Position numbers and translations under genes: made by a program. Of a DNA stretch of 64,000 bases, positions 8,301 through 17,559 are shown one piece after another. The notes under the pieces were generated by a model. That model saw nothing but the letters and a program-made list of their open reading frames with translations, did no database searches and was not told the origin of the DNA. The number at the start of each line of letters is the position of its first letter. Positions within the stretch are counted from its first letter, which is position 1. This stretch comes from JANXVY01 sp040080145 (GTDB lineage Bacteria; Pseudomonadota; Alphaproteobacteria; Rhizobiales; Hyphomicrobiaceae): the NCBI GenBank assembly GCA_040080145.1, contig JBEBJA010000074.1, positions 62,001 through 126,000 of the forward strand. The letters are read 5' to 3'.

Positions 8301-9683
8301 ATGGAAGACATGCTCGTTAAATCCTCAAAGCTTTATCCACCGGCAGTGCAGGGGCCCCGCGAGCCGTTGCCGTTGTGGCGGTTTTTTGGGGCGTTTGTGC
8401 GCAATCCGCTGCGGTCGCTGCCGCAAGTCGCGTTCGAAGAGGATGCGGTGTGGTTTTCGCCCCGCAAAGGCATGCTCGTGGTGTGGGTGTCGTCGCCAGC
8501 TTTGATCGAGCAGGTGCTTCTGGCTGACGCCGACGAAATGCGAAAATCAGGTGCCGAAAAGCGCGTGTTTGGCTCCTCGCTGGCAGGGAGCGTGCTGATT
8601 GCGGATGGGCAGGATTGGCGGTGGCAGCGCAAAGCGCTTGCGCCGCTGTTCAGGCCGGTGGACCTTCAAACGCATGTGCCGACGATGGCAGCGGCGGGCC
8701 AAGCTCAGGTTGATCGCTGGCGTAAGGATAGTGCGGGCACGGTCCAGGCCATCGACAAGGATATGCTGCGGGCGACATATGAGATCATCATGTCGACCAT
8801 GCTCGCAGGTGTGCGGGGCGACGAAGGTGATCTGATCCTGGCTGCCAGCGAAGCGTATCTGGCTCGGGCATCGTGGGAATTAGCCTATGCGCTGATGCGA
8901 ATTCCGCCTTGGGTGCCGCATCCAGCAACCTGGCAAATGCGGCGCGCGGCCCGGACGCTGCGCGGTATTGCGGCGGATTTGATTGCGCGGAGGCGTGCCG
9001 GGGCGGAAAGCACGAAGGATTTGCTGGGGCGGCTGCTGACGGCGCGGCACCCCGATACGAACGAGCCGATGGCTGATGATTTGGTCGTGAGCAATCTGCT
9101 GACGCTGATCGAGGCGGGGCATGAGACGACGGCCAAGGCGCTGACATGGACGCTCTATCTGCTGGCGCGGTCGCCTGAATGGCAGGCGCGGGTTTATGAC
9201 GAGGTGCGGGCCGTCGCGGACGATGGGCCGGTCGGGGCGGGGCACTTGGTGCGGCTGGTTGTGACGCAACGGGTGATCAAGGAGGCCATGCGGCTATATC
9301 CGCCTGCGCCGATCATGGCGCGCGATCCGCGTGTGGCGATAACTCTTGATGGACGAACGGTGCCCGCAGGATCGCAGATCCTGGTGCCGATTTATGCGGT
9401 CCACCGGCATAGGAAGCTGTGGCACGATCCAGATCTATTCGATCCAGACCGGTTTTTGCCGGAGGCGGAAGCTGCTCGTCCGCGCGCGCAGTACATGCCG
9501 TTTGGTGGCGGGCCGAGGGTTTGCATCGGGCAGGCATTTGCAATGATGGAGGCAACGGTTCTGCTGGCGACGTTCGTGCGGGCGGCGCGGTTTGATTGGG
9601 ACGGAAAGCATCTGCCGGAACCCATCAGCCGGGTGACATTGCGTCCGGCTGGGGGGATGCCGTTGAGGGTTTCGATGCGGTAA
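8301..9683 (+). CDS. Cytochrome P450
   Basis: A 460-residue soluble bacterial P450. The oxygen-activation helix I motif is AGHETT (about residues 272-277), the helix K ExxR is EAMR, and the heme-binding loop is FGGGPRVCIGQ with the cysteine thiolate ligand near residue 411. There is no membrane anchor and no fused reductase, so it needs separate ferredoxin and reductase partners, which are not encoded nearby. It overlaps no gene and follows the Lrp regulator closely, perhaps as one transcript. The substrate is unknown. ATG 8301 is used; ATG 8310 is also possible. Confidence 0.92.
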   Translation: MEDMLVKSSKLYPPAVQGPREPLPLWRFFGAFVRNPLRSLPQVAFEEDAVWFSPRKGMLVVWVSSPALIEQVLLADADEMRKSGAEKRVFGSSLAGSVLIADGQDWRWQRKALAPLFRPVDLQTHVPTMAAAGQAQVDRWRKDSAGTVQAIDKDMLRATYEIIMSTMLAGVRGDEGDLILAASEAYLARASWELAYALMRIPPWVPHPATWQMRRAARTLRGIAADLIARRRAGAESTKDLLGRLLTARHPDTNEPMADDLVVSNLLTLIEAGHETTAKALTWTLYLLARSPEWQARVYDEVRAVADDGPVGAGHLVRLVVTQRVIKEAMRLYPPAPIMARDPRVAITLDGRTVPAGSQILVPIYAVHRHRKLWHDPDLFDPDRFLPEAEAARPRAQYMPFGGGPRVCIGQAFAMMEATVLLATFVRAARFDWDGKHLPEPISRVTLRPAGGMPLRVSMR

Positions 9684-9684
9684 C

Positions 9685-9720
9685 ACCAACGCGCATAAGT
9701 ATTGACGTATGCACGTTGGT
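9685..9720. terminator. Inverted repeat between convergent P450 and glpX genes
   Basis: ACCAACG at 9685-9691 pairs with CGTTGGT at 9714-9720, and GCATA pairs with TATGC inside, with one mismatch between the two stems. A TTTTT follows about 10 bases later on the plus strand. It probably ends both convergent transcripts. Confidence 0.55.
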
Positions 9721-9763
9721 TTATGGATTTTTCTACGCTAGTGCTTGATCTGACGTGCAAGTC

Positions 9764-10753
9764 TTATTCGCCGTAGCGCTGGGCGACGTTGCGGAAGGTG
9801 GATTTGATCCGGCGGACGGTGCCGGTTTTCGAGCGCATGACGAGTGTTTCGGTTTCGGCGGTGTCGCCGCGGAACTTGACGCCCGAGAGGATGCTGCCGC
9901 TGGTGACGCCGGTTGCGGAGAAGATCACGTCGCGCGAGGCCATGTCCGCAAGCCTGAACTTCCGGTTGATGTCCGGGATACCCATCTTGGCGGCACGGAT
10001 GCGCTCTTCCTCGTTGGAGGCGATCAGGCGGCCCTGGATCTGGCCGCCGATGCAGCTCAACGCGGCAGCCGCCAGCACGCCTTCAGGTGCGCCGCCGGAA
10101 CCCATGTAGATGTCGATGCCGGATTCTTCGGGGTTCGTGACCCAGATTACGCCGGCGATATCGCCATCGGGAATAAGTTGAACGGCGGCGCCGGTTGCGC
10201 GAACAGCCTTGATGAGTTCGGCGTGGCGCGGGCGGTCGAGGATGCAGGCGGTGATATGCGCGACGGGAACGCCTTTGGCCTTGGCGAGTGCGTTCAAGTT
10301 GTCGGCGTGGGAGGCGTCCAGGTCGACGATGCCTTCGGGGTAGCCGGGGCCGATGGCGATCTTGTTCATGTACATGTCGGGGGCATGCAACAAGCCGCCA
10401 CGTTCTCCGATGGCCAGCACAGCAAGCGCATTCGGCATGTTCTTAGCGCAGATGGTCGTGCCTTCGAGCGGATCGACGGCGATGTCGACTTCGGGGCCAT
10501 AACCGGCACCAAGTTTTTCGCCGATATACAGCATGGGCGCTTCGTCCATTTCGCCCTCGCCGATGACGACGGTACCCTGGATGGCCAGGAGAGCCAGTTC
10601 GCGGCGCATGGCGTCGACGGCGGCTTTATCGGCAGCCTTTTCGTTGCCACGTCCACACAGACGCGCAGCGGCGATGGCTGCGGCTTCAGTCACGCGGGTG
10701 ACTTCCAGGACCAGATTGCGATCAAGGCCGCTCGGTTGGGATTTACTGGGCAT
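9764..10753 (-). CDS. glpX: Class II fructose-1,6-bisphosphatase GlpX
   Basis: A 329-residue GlpX enzyme that hydrolyses fructose 1,6-bisphosphate to fructose 6-phosphate in gluconeogenesis. The metal and phosphate sites are visible as VIGEGEMDEAPMLYIG (about residues 61-76) and DIAVDPLEGTTICAKN (about 87-102), with GSGGAPEGVLAAAAL further on. Length matches the family (about 320-330). It lies 14 bp downstream of hom on the same strand, and the aminotransferase gene precedes hom, giving a likely three-gene operon often seen in alphaproteobacteria. Confidence 0.95.
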   Translation of the reverse strand: MPSKSQPSGLDRNLVLEVTRVTEAAAIAAARLCGRGNEKAADKAAVDAMRRELALLAIQGTVVIGEGEMDEAPMLYIGEKLGAGYGPEVDIAVDPLEGTTICAKNMPNALAVLAIGERGGLLHAPDMYMNKIAIGPGYPEGIVDLDASHADNLNALAKAKGVPVAHITACILDRPRHAELIKAVRATGAAVQLIPDGDIAGVIWVTNPEESGIDIYMGSGGAPEGVLAAAALSCIGGQIQGRLIASNEEERIRAAKMGIPDINRKFRLADMASRDVIFSATGVTSGSILSGVKFRGDTAETETLVMRSKTGTVRRIKSTFRNVAQRYGE

Positions 10754-10767
10754 GAGACGATGCGTCC

Positions 10768-12081
10768 TTAGAGTTTTTCTATGCGGATCATTTGGGGCCG
10801 TTCCGACACGTTGCCGTCTTGTTCGATGGCGGTCAGAGCGGTGCGGATGGCGGATTCGTTGGTCGGGTGCGTGATCAGAATAACCGATGCGGGCGGGGAC
10901 CCCAAGGTTAGGGTCATCGCGGCACGGGGCTTCTTCTGGACGAGACTTTCAAGTGAGACGAACTGATCGCCCATGCGCTTGGCAATGGTTGCCAGCGCCC
11001 CGGGCTTATCGACGACCGACAATCGGATGTAGTAGGCACCGGTGTGCTGGCCGATGGTGGCTTTGGTATGGGGGCGCAATTGAGCGACCGGGGTTAGGAA
11101 CGGCGGGAGGATGCCGCCGTGGGCGATGTCGAGGATATCGGAGGCGACGGCGGACGCGGTGGCGCGCGCGCCGGCACCGGGACCGATCAACATCAAATTA
11201 CCGGCAAAGTCGCCTTCGATGGCGACGCAGTTTGTCACGCCGCCGACCTGGGCGATGGCAGAATCCTTGTCGACGAGGACCGGCGTGACACGGGCTTCGA
11301 TGCCTGACGCGGTGCGGGTTGCGACGCCGAGCAGCTTGATGCGGTAGCCAAAATCGTCAGCTGCTTCGATGTCGGCGGCGGTGATGTTCTGGATGCCTTC
11401 GACGTGGACGGCATCGAGTGCGGGCCGCGTGCCGAACGCGAGGCTCGCCAGCAAGGTCAGTTTGTGGGCCGCGTCGAAGCCGCCGATGTCGAAGGCCGGG
11501 TCGGCTTCGGCATAGCCCTTTGCCTGGGCCTCGCCGAGGACGGAGGCAAACGGACGGCTTTCTTCCTGCATCTTGGTCAGGATGTAATTGCAGGTGCCGT
11601 TGAGGATGCCATAGACGCGCTGGATTTCGTTGGCGGCAAGTGCTTCGCGCAAGGTTTTGATGACGGGAATGCCGCCAGCGACGGCCGCTTCAAAGTTCAA
11701 TTCGACGCCGTTGGCTTCGGCGAGGGCGGCTAAGGCTTCGCCGTGTTTGGCCAGCAGCGCCTTGTTGGCGGTGACGACATGCTTCTTGGCCCGCAGGGCG
11801 GTTTCGACTGCGATGCGCGGGGGGCCTTCGTCGCCGCCGATGAGTTCGACGAAGACGTCAATGCCGGGGGCGCGGGCGAGGTCAACGGGGTCGTCGAACC
11901 AGGGGATGGTTTCCAGGTTGGAGCCACGGTGCTTCTCACGCGATCGGGCGGAAACACCGCCGATGCGGATTTCCCGCCCGATGGTCCGCGACAGCCGCGT
12001 GCCATGGGCGTCCAGCAGGCTGAGTAGACCGGTACCGACGGTGCCGAGACCGGCAATGCCGATGATCAAGGGTTGTTTCAT
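10768..12081 (-). CDS. hom: Homoserine dehydrogenase
   Basis: A 437-residue monofunctional homoserine dehydrogenase reducing aspartate semialdehyde to homoserine for threonine and methionine synthesis. The N-terminal Rossmann motif is GIAGLGTVGTGLL (residues 8-20), the catalytic core contains FEAAVAGGIPVIKTLRE and GILNGTCNYILTKM, and the C-terminal ACT domain starts near residue 350 (LSVVDKPGALATIAKRM), which usually gives feedback control by threonine. It sits between the aminotransferase gene (24 bp upstream) and glpX (14 bp downstream) and is probably co-transcribed with them. Confidence 0.95.
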   Translation of the reverse strand: MKQPLIIGIAGLGTVGTGLLSLLDAHGTRLSRTIGREIRIGGVSARSREKHRGSNLETIPWFDDPVDLARAPGIDVFVELIGGDEGPPRIAVETALRAKKHVVTANKALLAKHGEALAALAEANGVELNFEAAVAGGIPVIKTLREALAANEIQRVYGILNGTCNYILTKMQEESRPFASVLGEAQAKGYAEADPAFDIGGFDAAHKLTLLASLAFGTRPALDAVHVEGIQNITAADIEAADDFGYRIKLLGVATRTASGIEARVTPVLVDKDSAIAQVGGVTNCVAIEGDFAGNLMLIGPGAGARATASAVASDILDIAHGGILPPFLTPVAQLRPHTKATIGQHTGAYYIRLSVVDKPGALATIAKRMGDQFVSLESLVQKKPRAAMTLTLGSPPASVILITHPTNESAIRTALTAIEQDGNVSERPQMIRIEKL

Positions 12082-12105
12082 AGGTTCTTGTTCGGGTGAA
12101 GCCGG

Positions 12106-13416
12106 TCAGGACGACCGGGAAGCAAGCTTGGAGCCAGACTTTGGACCTGCACCCGCCGGGGTCGGATCCGTGCTGGGTGTATCGGATTTGCCGCCTGCCG
12201 TCTTTTCGGCAATTGGGATGACGTTGTGGAGACCTTCGATGCCGCCTGCGAGCAGCTTCTTGATGTTGCGGGCGGCCTGTCGGATGCGGTGCTCGTTTTC
12301 GACGAGTGCGATTCGAACAAAACCTTCACCGTATTCGCCAAAGCCAAGGCCCGGCGAGACGGCAACGTCGGCCTTTTCAATCAGGAGCTTTGTGAACTCG
12401 ACTGAGCCAAGCGGGCGGAACGGCTGGGGGATCGGGGCCCAGGCAAACATCGAGGCCGGTGGGGGCGGAACCGGGAAGCCCGCGCGTCCGAAGGTTTCAA
12501 CGAGGCAGTCGCGACGGCGTTTGTAGGTCTGGCGGATCTCCTCGACGCAGTCCTGCGGGCCGTTGAGGGCCGCAGCGGCTGCAACCTGGATCGGGGTGAA
12601 CGCGCCATAGTCGAGGTAGGACTTGACGCGGGCAAGCGCACCGATGAGGCGTTCGTTGCCGACAGCAAAGCCCATGCGCCAGCCGGGCATGTTGTACGTT
12701 TTCGAGAGCGAGGTGAACTCGACTGCGACGTCCATTGCGCCAGGAACCTGGAGGATCGACGGCGGCGGGTTGCCGTCGTAGTAGATTTCGGCATAGGCGA
12801 TGTCTGACAGGACGATCAGGTTAAGACGCTTGGCCTGATCAATCACGGCGCGATAGAAATCAAGGTCGGCGACCATCGCGGTCGGGTTCGACGGGAACGA
12901 GATGACGACAGCGAGCGGCTTGGGGATTGAGTGCTTGCAGGCGTTCTCGACGGCCCGCAGCCACTCTTCGCCGTTGCCAGCCTTGAGGTGGCGCATGGAT
13001 GCGCCCGAGATGAGGAAGCCGAACTCGTGGATCGGGTAGGTCGGGTTGGGTACCAGGATCACGTCGCCGGGCGCGGTAATCGCCTGCGCCATGTTGGCAA
13101 AGCCCTCCTTAGACCCCAGCGTTGCGACGATCTGGGTTTCGGGATTGAGTTTTACGCCAAAGCGGCGGTCATAGTAGGCGGCTTGAGCTTTGCGCAGGCC
13201 GGGAATGCCTTTTGAGGCCGAATAACGGTGGGTACGCGGCTTTGCAATCGTCTCAATCAGTTTGTCGACGATGTGCTGAGGAGTCGGCATGTCGGGATTA
13301 CCCATGCCAAGATCAATGATGTCAGCTCCACGCGCTCGCGCGAGCGCCTTCAACCGGTTTACTTCGGCGAAGACGTAAGGCGGTAAACGCTTGATGCGGT
13401 GGAACTCTTCGATCAC
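12106..13416 (-). CDS. Class I/II PLP aminotransferase (AlaC / LL-diaminopimelate aminotransferase-like)
   Basis: A 436-residue fold-type I aminotransferase. The PLP lysine lies in TSLSKTYNMPGWRMGFA (about residues 232-248), the substrate-facing IDLGMGNPDMPTP is near residue 34, and SFPSNPTAMV marks the cofactor-binding asparagine. Close relatives are called AlaC (glutamate-pyruvate aminotransferase) or LL-diaminopimelate aminotransferase; the sequence alone does not choose between them. A proline- and serine-rich tail of about 30 residues at the C-terminus is not part of the fold. It is first in the apparent operon with hom and glpX. Confidence 0.88.
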   Translation of the reverse strand: MIEEFHRIKRLPPYVFAEVNRLKALARARGADIIDLGMGNPDMPTPQHIVDKLIETIAKPRTHRYSASKGIPGLRKAQAAYYDRRFGVKLNPETQIVATLGSKEGFANMAQAITAPGDVILVPNPTYPIHEFGFLISGASMRHLKAGNGEEWLRAVENACKHSIPKPLAVVISFPSNPTAMVADLDFYRAVIDQAKRLNLIVLSDIAYAEIYYDGNPPPSILQVPGAMDVAVEFTSLSKTYNMPGWRMGFAVGNERLIGALARVKSYLDYGAFTPIQVAAAAALNGPQDCVEEIRQTYKRRRDCLVETFGRAGFPVPPPPASMFAWAPIPQPFRPLGSVEFTKLLIEKADVAVSPGLGFGEYGEGFVRIALVENEHRIRQAARNIKKLLAGGIEGLHNVIPIAEKTAGGKSDTPSTDPTPAGAGPKSGSKLASRSS

Positions 13417-13662
13417 GGTCCGATCTCTCTTGTTGCGCGACGTGTGTGCGGGCCAGACATTGACGCCGGTTGAGGCGCGGTCAGTCCGGCACGGCCCGGG
13501 TTTGATATGCGCCGGGCATGCAGGCGTTCGTCTTACGCTGCTTGGGGCGATTCCGTCCAGTGGAACCCTTGCTCCAGGGTTGGCTCCAGGTTTGCCCGAG
13601 GACCGGATTCAGCCTACGCACCCGTGTGCGTCTTTGCCGGTCCGCTCTCAGGGTTGGGCTGC

Positions 13663-13914
13663 TCAGCGTGAATTCTCGATCTGCTTCACGGCCTGCGTTT
13701 CAGCTGAGGCACGTTTGCGGGCCAGGTCTTCGATGGCCTTTTTCTGCTGGGCGGGGACGAGCATGCCATCTGCGTCGGGCCGCTTCAGGTCGGGGAGAGG
13801 GGTTGGACTTGGTTGTGCGCATCCCGCTAAGAACCCGAACAGGAGCACTAAAGCTGGTGTAATGCTAGTCCTTCGTCGGGGGCGATGCGAAAACTTTATC
13901 GTATGGGCTTGCAT
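13663..13914 (-). CDS. Small predicted lipoprotein
   Basis: An 83-residue protein with a basic start, a hydrophobic stretch and a lipobox (LLFGFLAGC, cysteine at about residue 32), followed by a short proline-rich linker (PSPTPLPDLKRPDADG) and a charged helix (QQKKAIEDLARKRASAETQ). This pattern suggests a small lipoprotein whose helix extends into the periplasm. I do not recognise the family. About 250 bp without a gene separates it from the aminotransferase start. Confidence 0.6.
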   Translation of the reverse strand: MQAHTIKFSHRPRRRTSITPALVLLFGFLAGCAQPSPTPLPDLKRPDADGMLVPAQQKKAIEDLARKRASAETQAVKQIENSR

Positions 13915-14093
13915 AGCATCGGCTCTATGGAGGAAAAGGAACGGCTGATGAGAAGAAAAATGCAGTTAATCACCGTTCGCACCGATTCTGACATCGGGAC
14001 CTACGTCGTATACGGTTTGATCGCGAATATTTGACGGCAGACTTTTCCTGATCATGCCTAAATCTTATTCAGTTGTCCGCAAAGAGATCTTCG

Positions 14094-15989
14094 ATGGCCA
14101 AGACTCCCCCGCCCGCATCCGCAATCGTGCCGCCGGCATCATCTGTCTCGGCCACGTCGATGGCGTTTCCATACAAGATCGAGAATCCGGAAGAATTTGC
14201 CCGCAACATGCTGCGCCTCGTCGAAGAGGGAACGCGGGCGATGACCGATTTGATGGAGCGCAACGACGCTAAACAGGGGCCGTTTACCCCGGCCAAGGAG
14301 CTTTCTCAGGCAACCGAGATGCTGTCGGGTCTCGCTCAGAACTGGATGAGCGATCCGGCTAAACTGGCGGAAGCACAAGCCAAGCTCTATGCCGCCTACA
14401 GCGAAGTCTGGGGCAATACGATCAAGCGGTTGATGGGGCAGGATGTGAACCCCGTTGCAGCGCCTGCCCCCGGCGACAACCGGTTCAAGGACCCTGAGTG
14501 GTCAAGTAATCCGTATTTCGATTTTTGGAAGCAGAGCTATCTCGTGACCACGAATTGGGCCGAGGAACTGATGGAGAATACGCCAGGGCTCGATGAACGG
14601 ACCCAGCAGAAGGCGCTGTTTTACATGCGTCTGGTGGCGTCGGCGGCATCGCCGTCCAACATTCCTGCGCTCAATCCGGAGGTGATGCGCGAAACCTTCA
14701 AGACCAACGGCGCGAACCTCGTCAAGGGGATGTCGCTCCTGGCCGAGGATATGGAGAAGTCGGGCGATCTGTTGCAGATCAGCCAGACCGATACGACGGC
14801 ATTCCGTGTCGGTGAGAACCTTGCTCTGACGCCGGGGAAGGTTGTGTTCCAAAACCCGCTGCTCCAGCTGATCCAGTATACGCCGACCACCGAGGAAGTG
14901 CACGAAACGCCGATCATGTTCGTGCCGCCGTGGATCAACAAATTCTACATCATGGACCTGACGCCGGCAAAGAGCTTGATTAAATACGTTGTCGATCAAG
15001 GCTTTACGGTGTTTGTCGTGTCGTGGGTTAATCCAGACGAGACGCTCTCCAACAAGACCTTCGAAGATTATATGATCGAAGGGCTGTTGCAGGCCCGCGA
15101 GGCGATCGTCAAGGAAACCGGCGTCGTGAAGCCGAATATTTTGGGATATTGCGTTGGCGGAACGCTGGTTGCGACCACGCTTTCCTATCTGGCTGCCAAA
15201 GATCAGCCGCTGTTCAACTCGGTTACGTTCCTGACGACGCAGGTCGATTTCGAGAAGGCGGGCGATCTGCTCGTGTTCATCGACGACAAGCAACTCGGCG
15301 AGATTGACGCGATCATGGCCGACAAGGGCTATCTCGACGGTTCGCGGATGGCCAACGTGTTCAACATGATGCGACCCAAGGACCTGATCTGGCCCTACAT
15401 CGTCTCAAACTATATGCTTGGCAAGAAGCCGTTTCCGTTCGACTTGCTGTACTGGAACCAGGATTCCACGCGGATGACGGCCGCTAATCATGCCTTCTAT
15501 CTGCGCGAGTATTATCACCTCAATAAGCTTGCCAAGGGTGAGATGGTCATGGGTGGCGTGAGGCTCGATCCGCGCAAAGTGTCGATTCCTGTGTTTGAGG
15601 TTGCAACGCGCGACGATCACATTGCGCCGGCCGCCTCCGTGTTCAAGGGTGCCAAGCTGTTTGCAGGACCGGTCGAGTTCGTGCTCGCAGGATCGGGCCA
15701 TATCGCAGGCGTGATCAATCCGCCCGACAAGGTGAAATATCAGCATTGGACCGGAAATAAGCCGGCCAGTGACGAGACGCTCGACACCTGGATCCCCAAG
15801 GCCGTTGAACATCCGGGTTCGTGGTGGCCGTACTGGATCGAATGGCTTGCCGGGCAGTCAGGTGACGTGGTGGCGCCGCGTGTGCCGGGACAACGGCTGA
15901 AGGTCATCGAAGATGCGCCGGGTAGCTATGTCCGCGTGGTGCATAAACCGTCGGGACAAAAGCCATCGTGCAACGGCGCTGGGACTTGA
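14094..15989 (+). CDS. phaC: Class I poly(R)-hydroxyalkanoic acid synthase PhaC
   Basis: A 631-residue PHA synthase polymerising (R)-3-hydroxyacyl-CoA into storage polyester granules. The nucleophile is in the modified lipase box GYCVGG (about residues 349-354), the general base histidine is in GSGHIAGVINPP and the aspartate is in ATRDDHIAP. The N-terminal 100 residues match the PhaC N domain (WMSDPAKL and RFKDPEW). ATG 14094 is preferred over the upstream TTG because of AAAGAG just ahead. Size and motifs fit class I, which works without PhaE/PhaR. No phaA, phaB or phasin gene is nearby. Confidence 0.95.
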   Translation: MAKTPPPASAIVPPASSVSATSMAFPYKIENPEEFARNMLRLVEEGTRAMTDLMERNDAKQGPFTPAKELSQATEMLSGLAQNWMSDPAKLAEAQAKLYAAYSEVWGNTIKRLMGQDVNPVAAPAPGDNRFKDPEWSSNPYFDFWKQSYLVTTNWAEELMENTPGLDERTQQKALFYMRLVASAASPSNIPALNPEVMRETFKTNGANLVKGMSLLAEDMEKSGDLLQISQTDTTAFRVGENLALTPGKVVFQNPLLQLIQYTPTTEEVHETPIMFVPPWINKFYIMDLTPAKSLIKYVVDQGFTVFVVSWVNPDETLSNKTFEDYMIEGLLQAREAIVKETGVVKPNILGYCVGGTLVATTLSYLAAKDQPLFNSVTFLTTQVDFEKAGDLLVFIDDKQLGEIDAIMADKGYLDGSRMANVFNMMRPKDLIWPYIVSNYMLGKKPFPFDLLYWNQDSTRMTAANHAFYLREYYHLNKLAKGEMVMGGVRLDPRKVSIPVFEVATRDDHIAPAASVFKGAKLFAGPVEFVLAGSGHIAGVINPPDKVKYQHWTGNKPASDETLDTWIPKAVEHPGSWWPYWIEWLAGQSGDVVAPRVPGQRLKVIEDAPGSYVRVVHKPSGQKPSCNGAGT

Positions 15990-16036
15990 AGACTTGGGTC
16001 GCCTTCGTTGGCCCAACTTACGCTTGGTAAAATAAG

Positions 16037-16071
16037 GGGCGGGTAACCTTGTGAGGTTGCCCGCCCTTTTT
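16037..16071 (+). terminator. Rho-independent terminator downstream of phaC
   Basis: A 12-bp stem (GGGCGGGTAACC at 16037-16048 with GGTTGCCCGCCC at 16055-16066, one G-T wobble, 6-base loop) is followed by TTTTT. It is 48 bp after the phaC stop. Confidence 0.9.
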
Positions 16072-16097
16072 CTATCTCAGGTGCGCTGTCGGCGAGA

Positions 16098-17069
16098 TCA
16101 TCCCAGATCGCGGCTGTTGAAGGTATCGCACGCGCGGATGTTGCCTGTGGAGATACCGGCCTTGAACCACTTCACGCGCTGGGCCGAGGTGCCGTGCGTG
16201 AAGGCGTCGGGCACGATGCGGCCGGTCGTCTTCTTTTGGATGTTGTCGTCGCCGATCTGACTTGCAGCATTGAGGGCCTGTTCGATTTCGCCCGGTTCCA
16301 GACGGGGCTTGATCTGCTCATTTAGATTGGCCCAGACGCCGGCGAGGCAATCCGCCTGAAGTTCCATGCGAACCTGGACAGCGTTGGCTTGACGTTCGTC
16401 CATGCTCTCCTTGAGCTGCTGGACCTTGTCGGCAATGCCGAGGATCGTCTGGACGTGGTGGCCGACCTCGTGGGCGACGACGTAGGCCTGAGCGAATTCG
16501 CCCGGGGCGTTGAACTGGCGCTTCAGCTGCTCATAGAACGCCAAGTCGATGTAAACTTTGCGGTCGTTCGGGCAGTAGAAGGGACCCATTGCCGTCTGGC
16601 CGACGCCACATGCGGTGCGGGTGGCGCCGCGGAACATGACCAGCGGCGGGTCTTCATAGGTTTTGCCCATCGCCTTAAAGACGCGGCCCCAGACATCTTC
16701 GGTGTCGGCGAGGACGCGGGAGATGAATCGCTTCATTTCATCGTCGCCGACGGGGGCTTGCGACTGGCCCGAACCACCACCGGGAAGGCGGAAGGGGTTG
16801 TCGCCGCCGCGGGAACCGGTCTGGCCTTGCTCGGGCATGGGGATGTTGATGCCACCTCCGCCGCCGCCCTGCATATTTCGGAGCAGGTCGAGCGGGTTCA
16901 TCCCGAACAGGAGCATCACGGCTCCAATGATCAGCATCGTGGTGAAACTCATGCCGCCGCCGCCGATGGGGATGCGCATGCCGCCACCCATGCCTGGGAA
17001 ACCACCGCCGCCCTGGGCACGACGATCTTCAACATTCTTGCTTTCGCGGTCTTGATCGTCGTAGCGCAT
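16098..17069 (-). CDS. YpfJ-type neutral zinc metallopeptidase
   Basis: A 323-residue membrane-anchored zincin of the YpfJ/KPN_00809 family. After a charged, glycine-rich N-terminus there is one membrane helix (FTTMLIIGAVMLLFG, about residues 43-57). A glycine-rich linker follows, then the peptidase domain with the zinc-binding motif HEVGHH (about residues 200-205) and TACGVGQTAMGPFYCPNDRKVY upstream of it in two conserved segments. The family's function is poorly known. The gene converges with phaC and is preceded by an 81-bp gap to the monooxygenase-like gene. Confidence 0.88.
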   Translation of the reverse strand: MRYDDQDRESKNVEDRRAQGGGGFPGMGGGMRIPIGGGGMSFTTMLIIGAVMLLFGMNPLDLLRNMQGGGGGGINIPMPEQGQTGSRGGDNPFRLPGGGSGQSQAPVGDDEMKRFISRVLADTEDVWGRVFKAMGKTYEDPPLVMFRGATRTACGVGQTAMGPFYCPNDRKVYIDLAFYEQLKRQFNAPGEFAQAYVVAHEVGHHVQTILGIADKVQQLKESMDERQANAVQVRMELQADCLAGVWANLNEQIKPRLEPGEIEQALNAASQIGDDNIQKKTTGRIVPDAFTHGTSAQRVKWFKAGISTGNIRACDTFNSRDLG

Positions 17070-17150
17070 GGGATGCGTTCCTCGTGTTCCCTCGATTCCA
17101 AGGGCTTTATCTCAGGCGCAGCCTGCGGATGCAAGGTCGGGCATGTGCAC

Positions 17151-17453
17151 TCAGGCAATACCGGCGCCGCTTATCAATTCGTAGGACAGGTGCCGCCGTG
17201 TGAGCGTCCAAGGATCGGCGACAAGGCGGTGTTGCGCGTATTCGGGCAATTCAAGGTGGGCGACGTAGGCGGCCTTGGATGTGTAGACCTGATAAATCAG
17301 GAACGCGCCGCCATCCATTTCGTCTTGGCCGACATCGAACGTCAGGCAGCCTAGCTTTTTTTCCGCCAGCGCCCGGGCAAGAAGCAGCAGCGCCTGGCGG
17401 ACGGAGGCTCGATGCTCGCGATCGGCATCCACGAATTCAACGACCACATACAT
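17151..17453 (-). CDS. Antibiotic biosynthesis monooxygenase (ABM) domain protein
   Basis: A 100-residue single-domain protein with the ABM ferredoxin-like fold: YVVVEFVDADREHRASVRQA at the N-terminus, a central CLTFDVGQDEMDGGAFLIYQ and YTSKAAYVAHLELPEYAQH, which matches the family's helix with the conserved histidine. Such proteins are small heme or quinol monooxygenases or stress-related quinone-modifying enzymes. The ATG at 17453 has GGAAA a few bases upstream, better than the earlier ATG at 17486. Confidence 0.75.
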   Translation of the reverse strand: MYVVVEFVDADREHRASVRQALLLLARALAEKKLGCLTFDVGQDEMDGGAFLIYQVYTSKAAYVAHLELPEYAQHRLVADPWTLTRRHLSYELISGAGIA

Positions 17454-17559
17454 ATTGCGGTTTCCTGCCTCGTATAATTCCGGCATATTAACCTATTGTA
17501 AACCATTCCGGTACCACTGTTGAAATCCTAACTTTTCCTCCTCTCACGCCCGGCGTGTC

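Noticed and set aside
9755..10771. Long open frame on the plus strand opposite glpX
   Set aside because: It is antisense to a fully supported gene; the protein reads as low-complexity Asp/Gly-rich sequence with no motif.
10366..12526. Open frames opposite hom and the aminotransferase
   Set aside because: Shadows of conserved genes; no start signals and no recognisable motifs.
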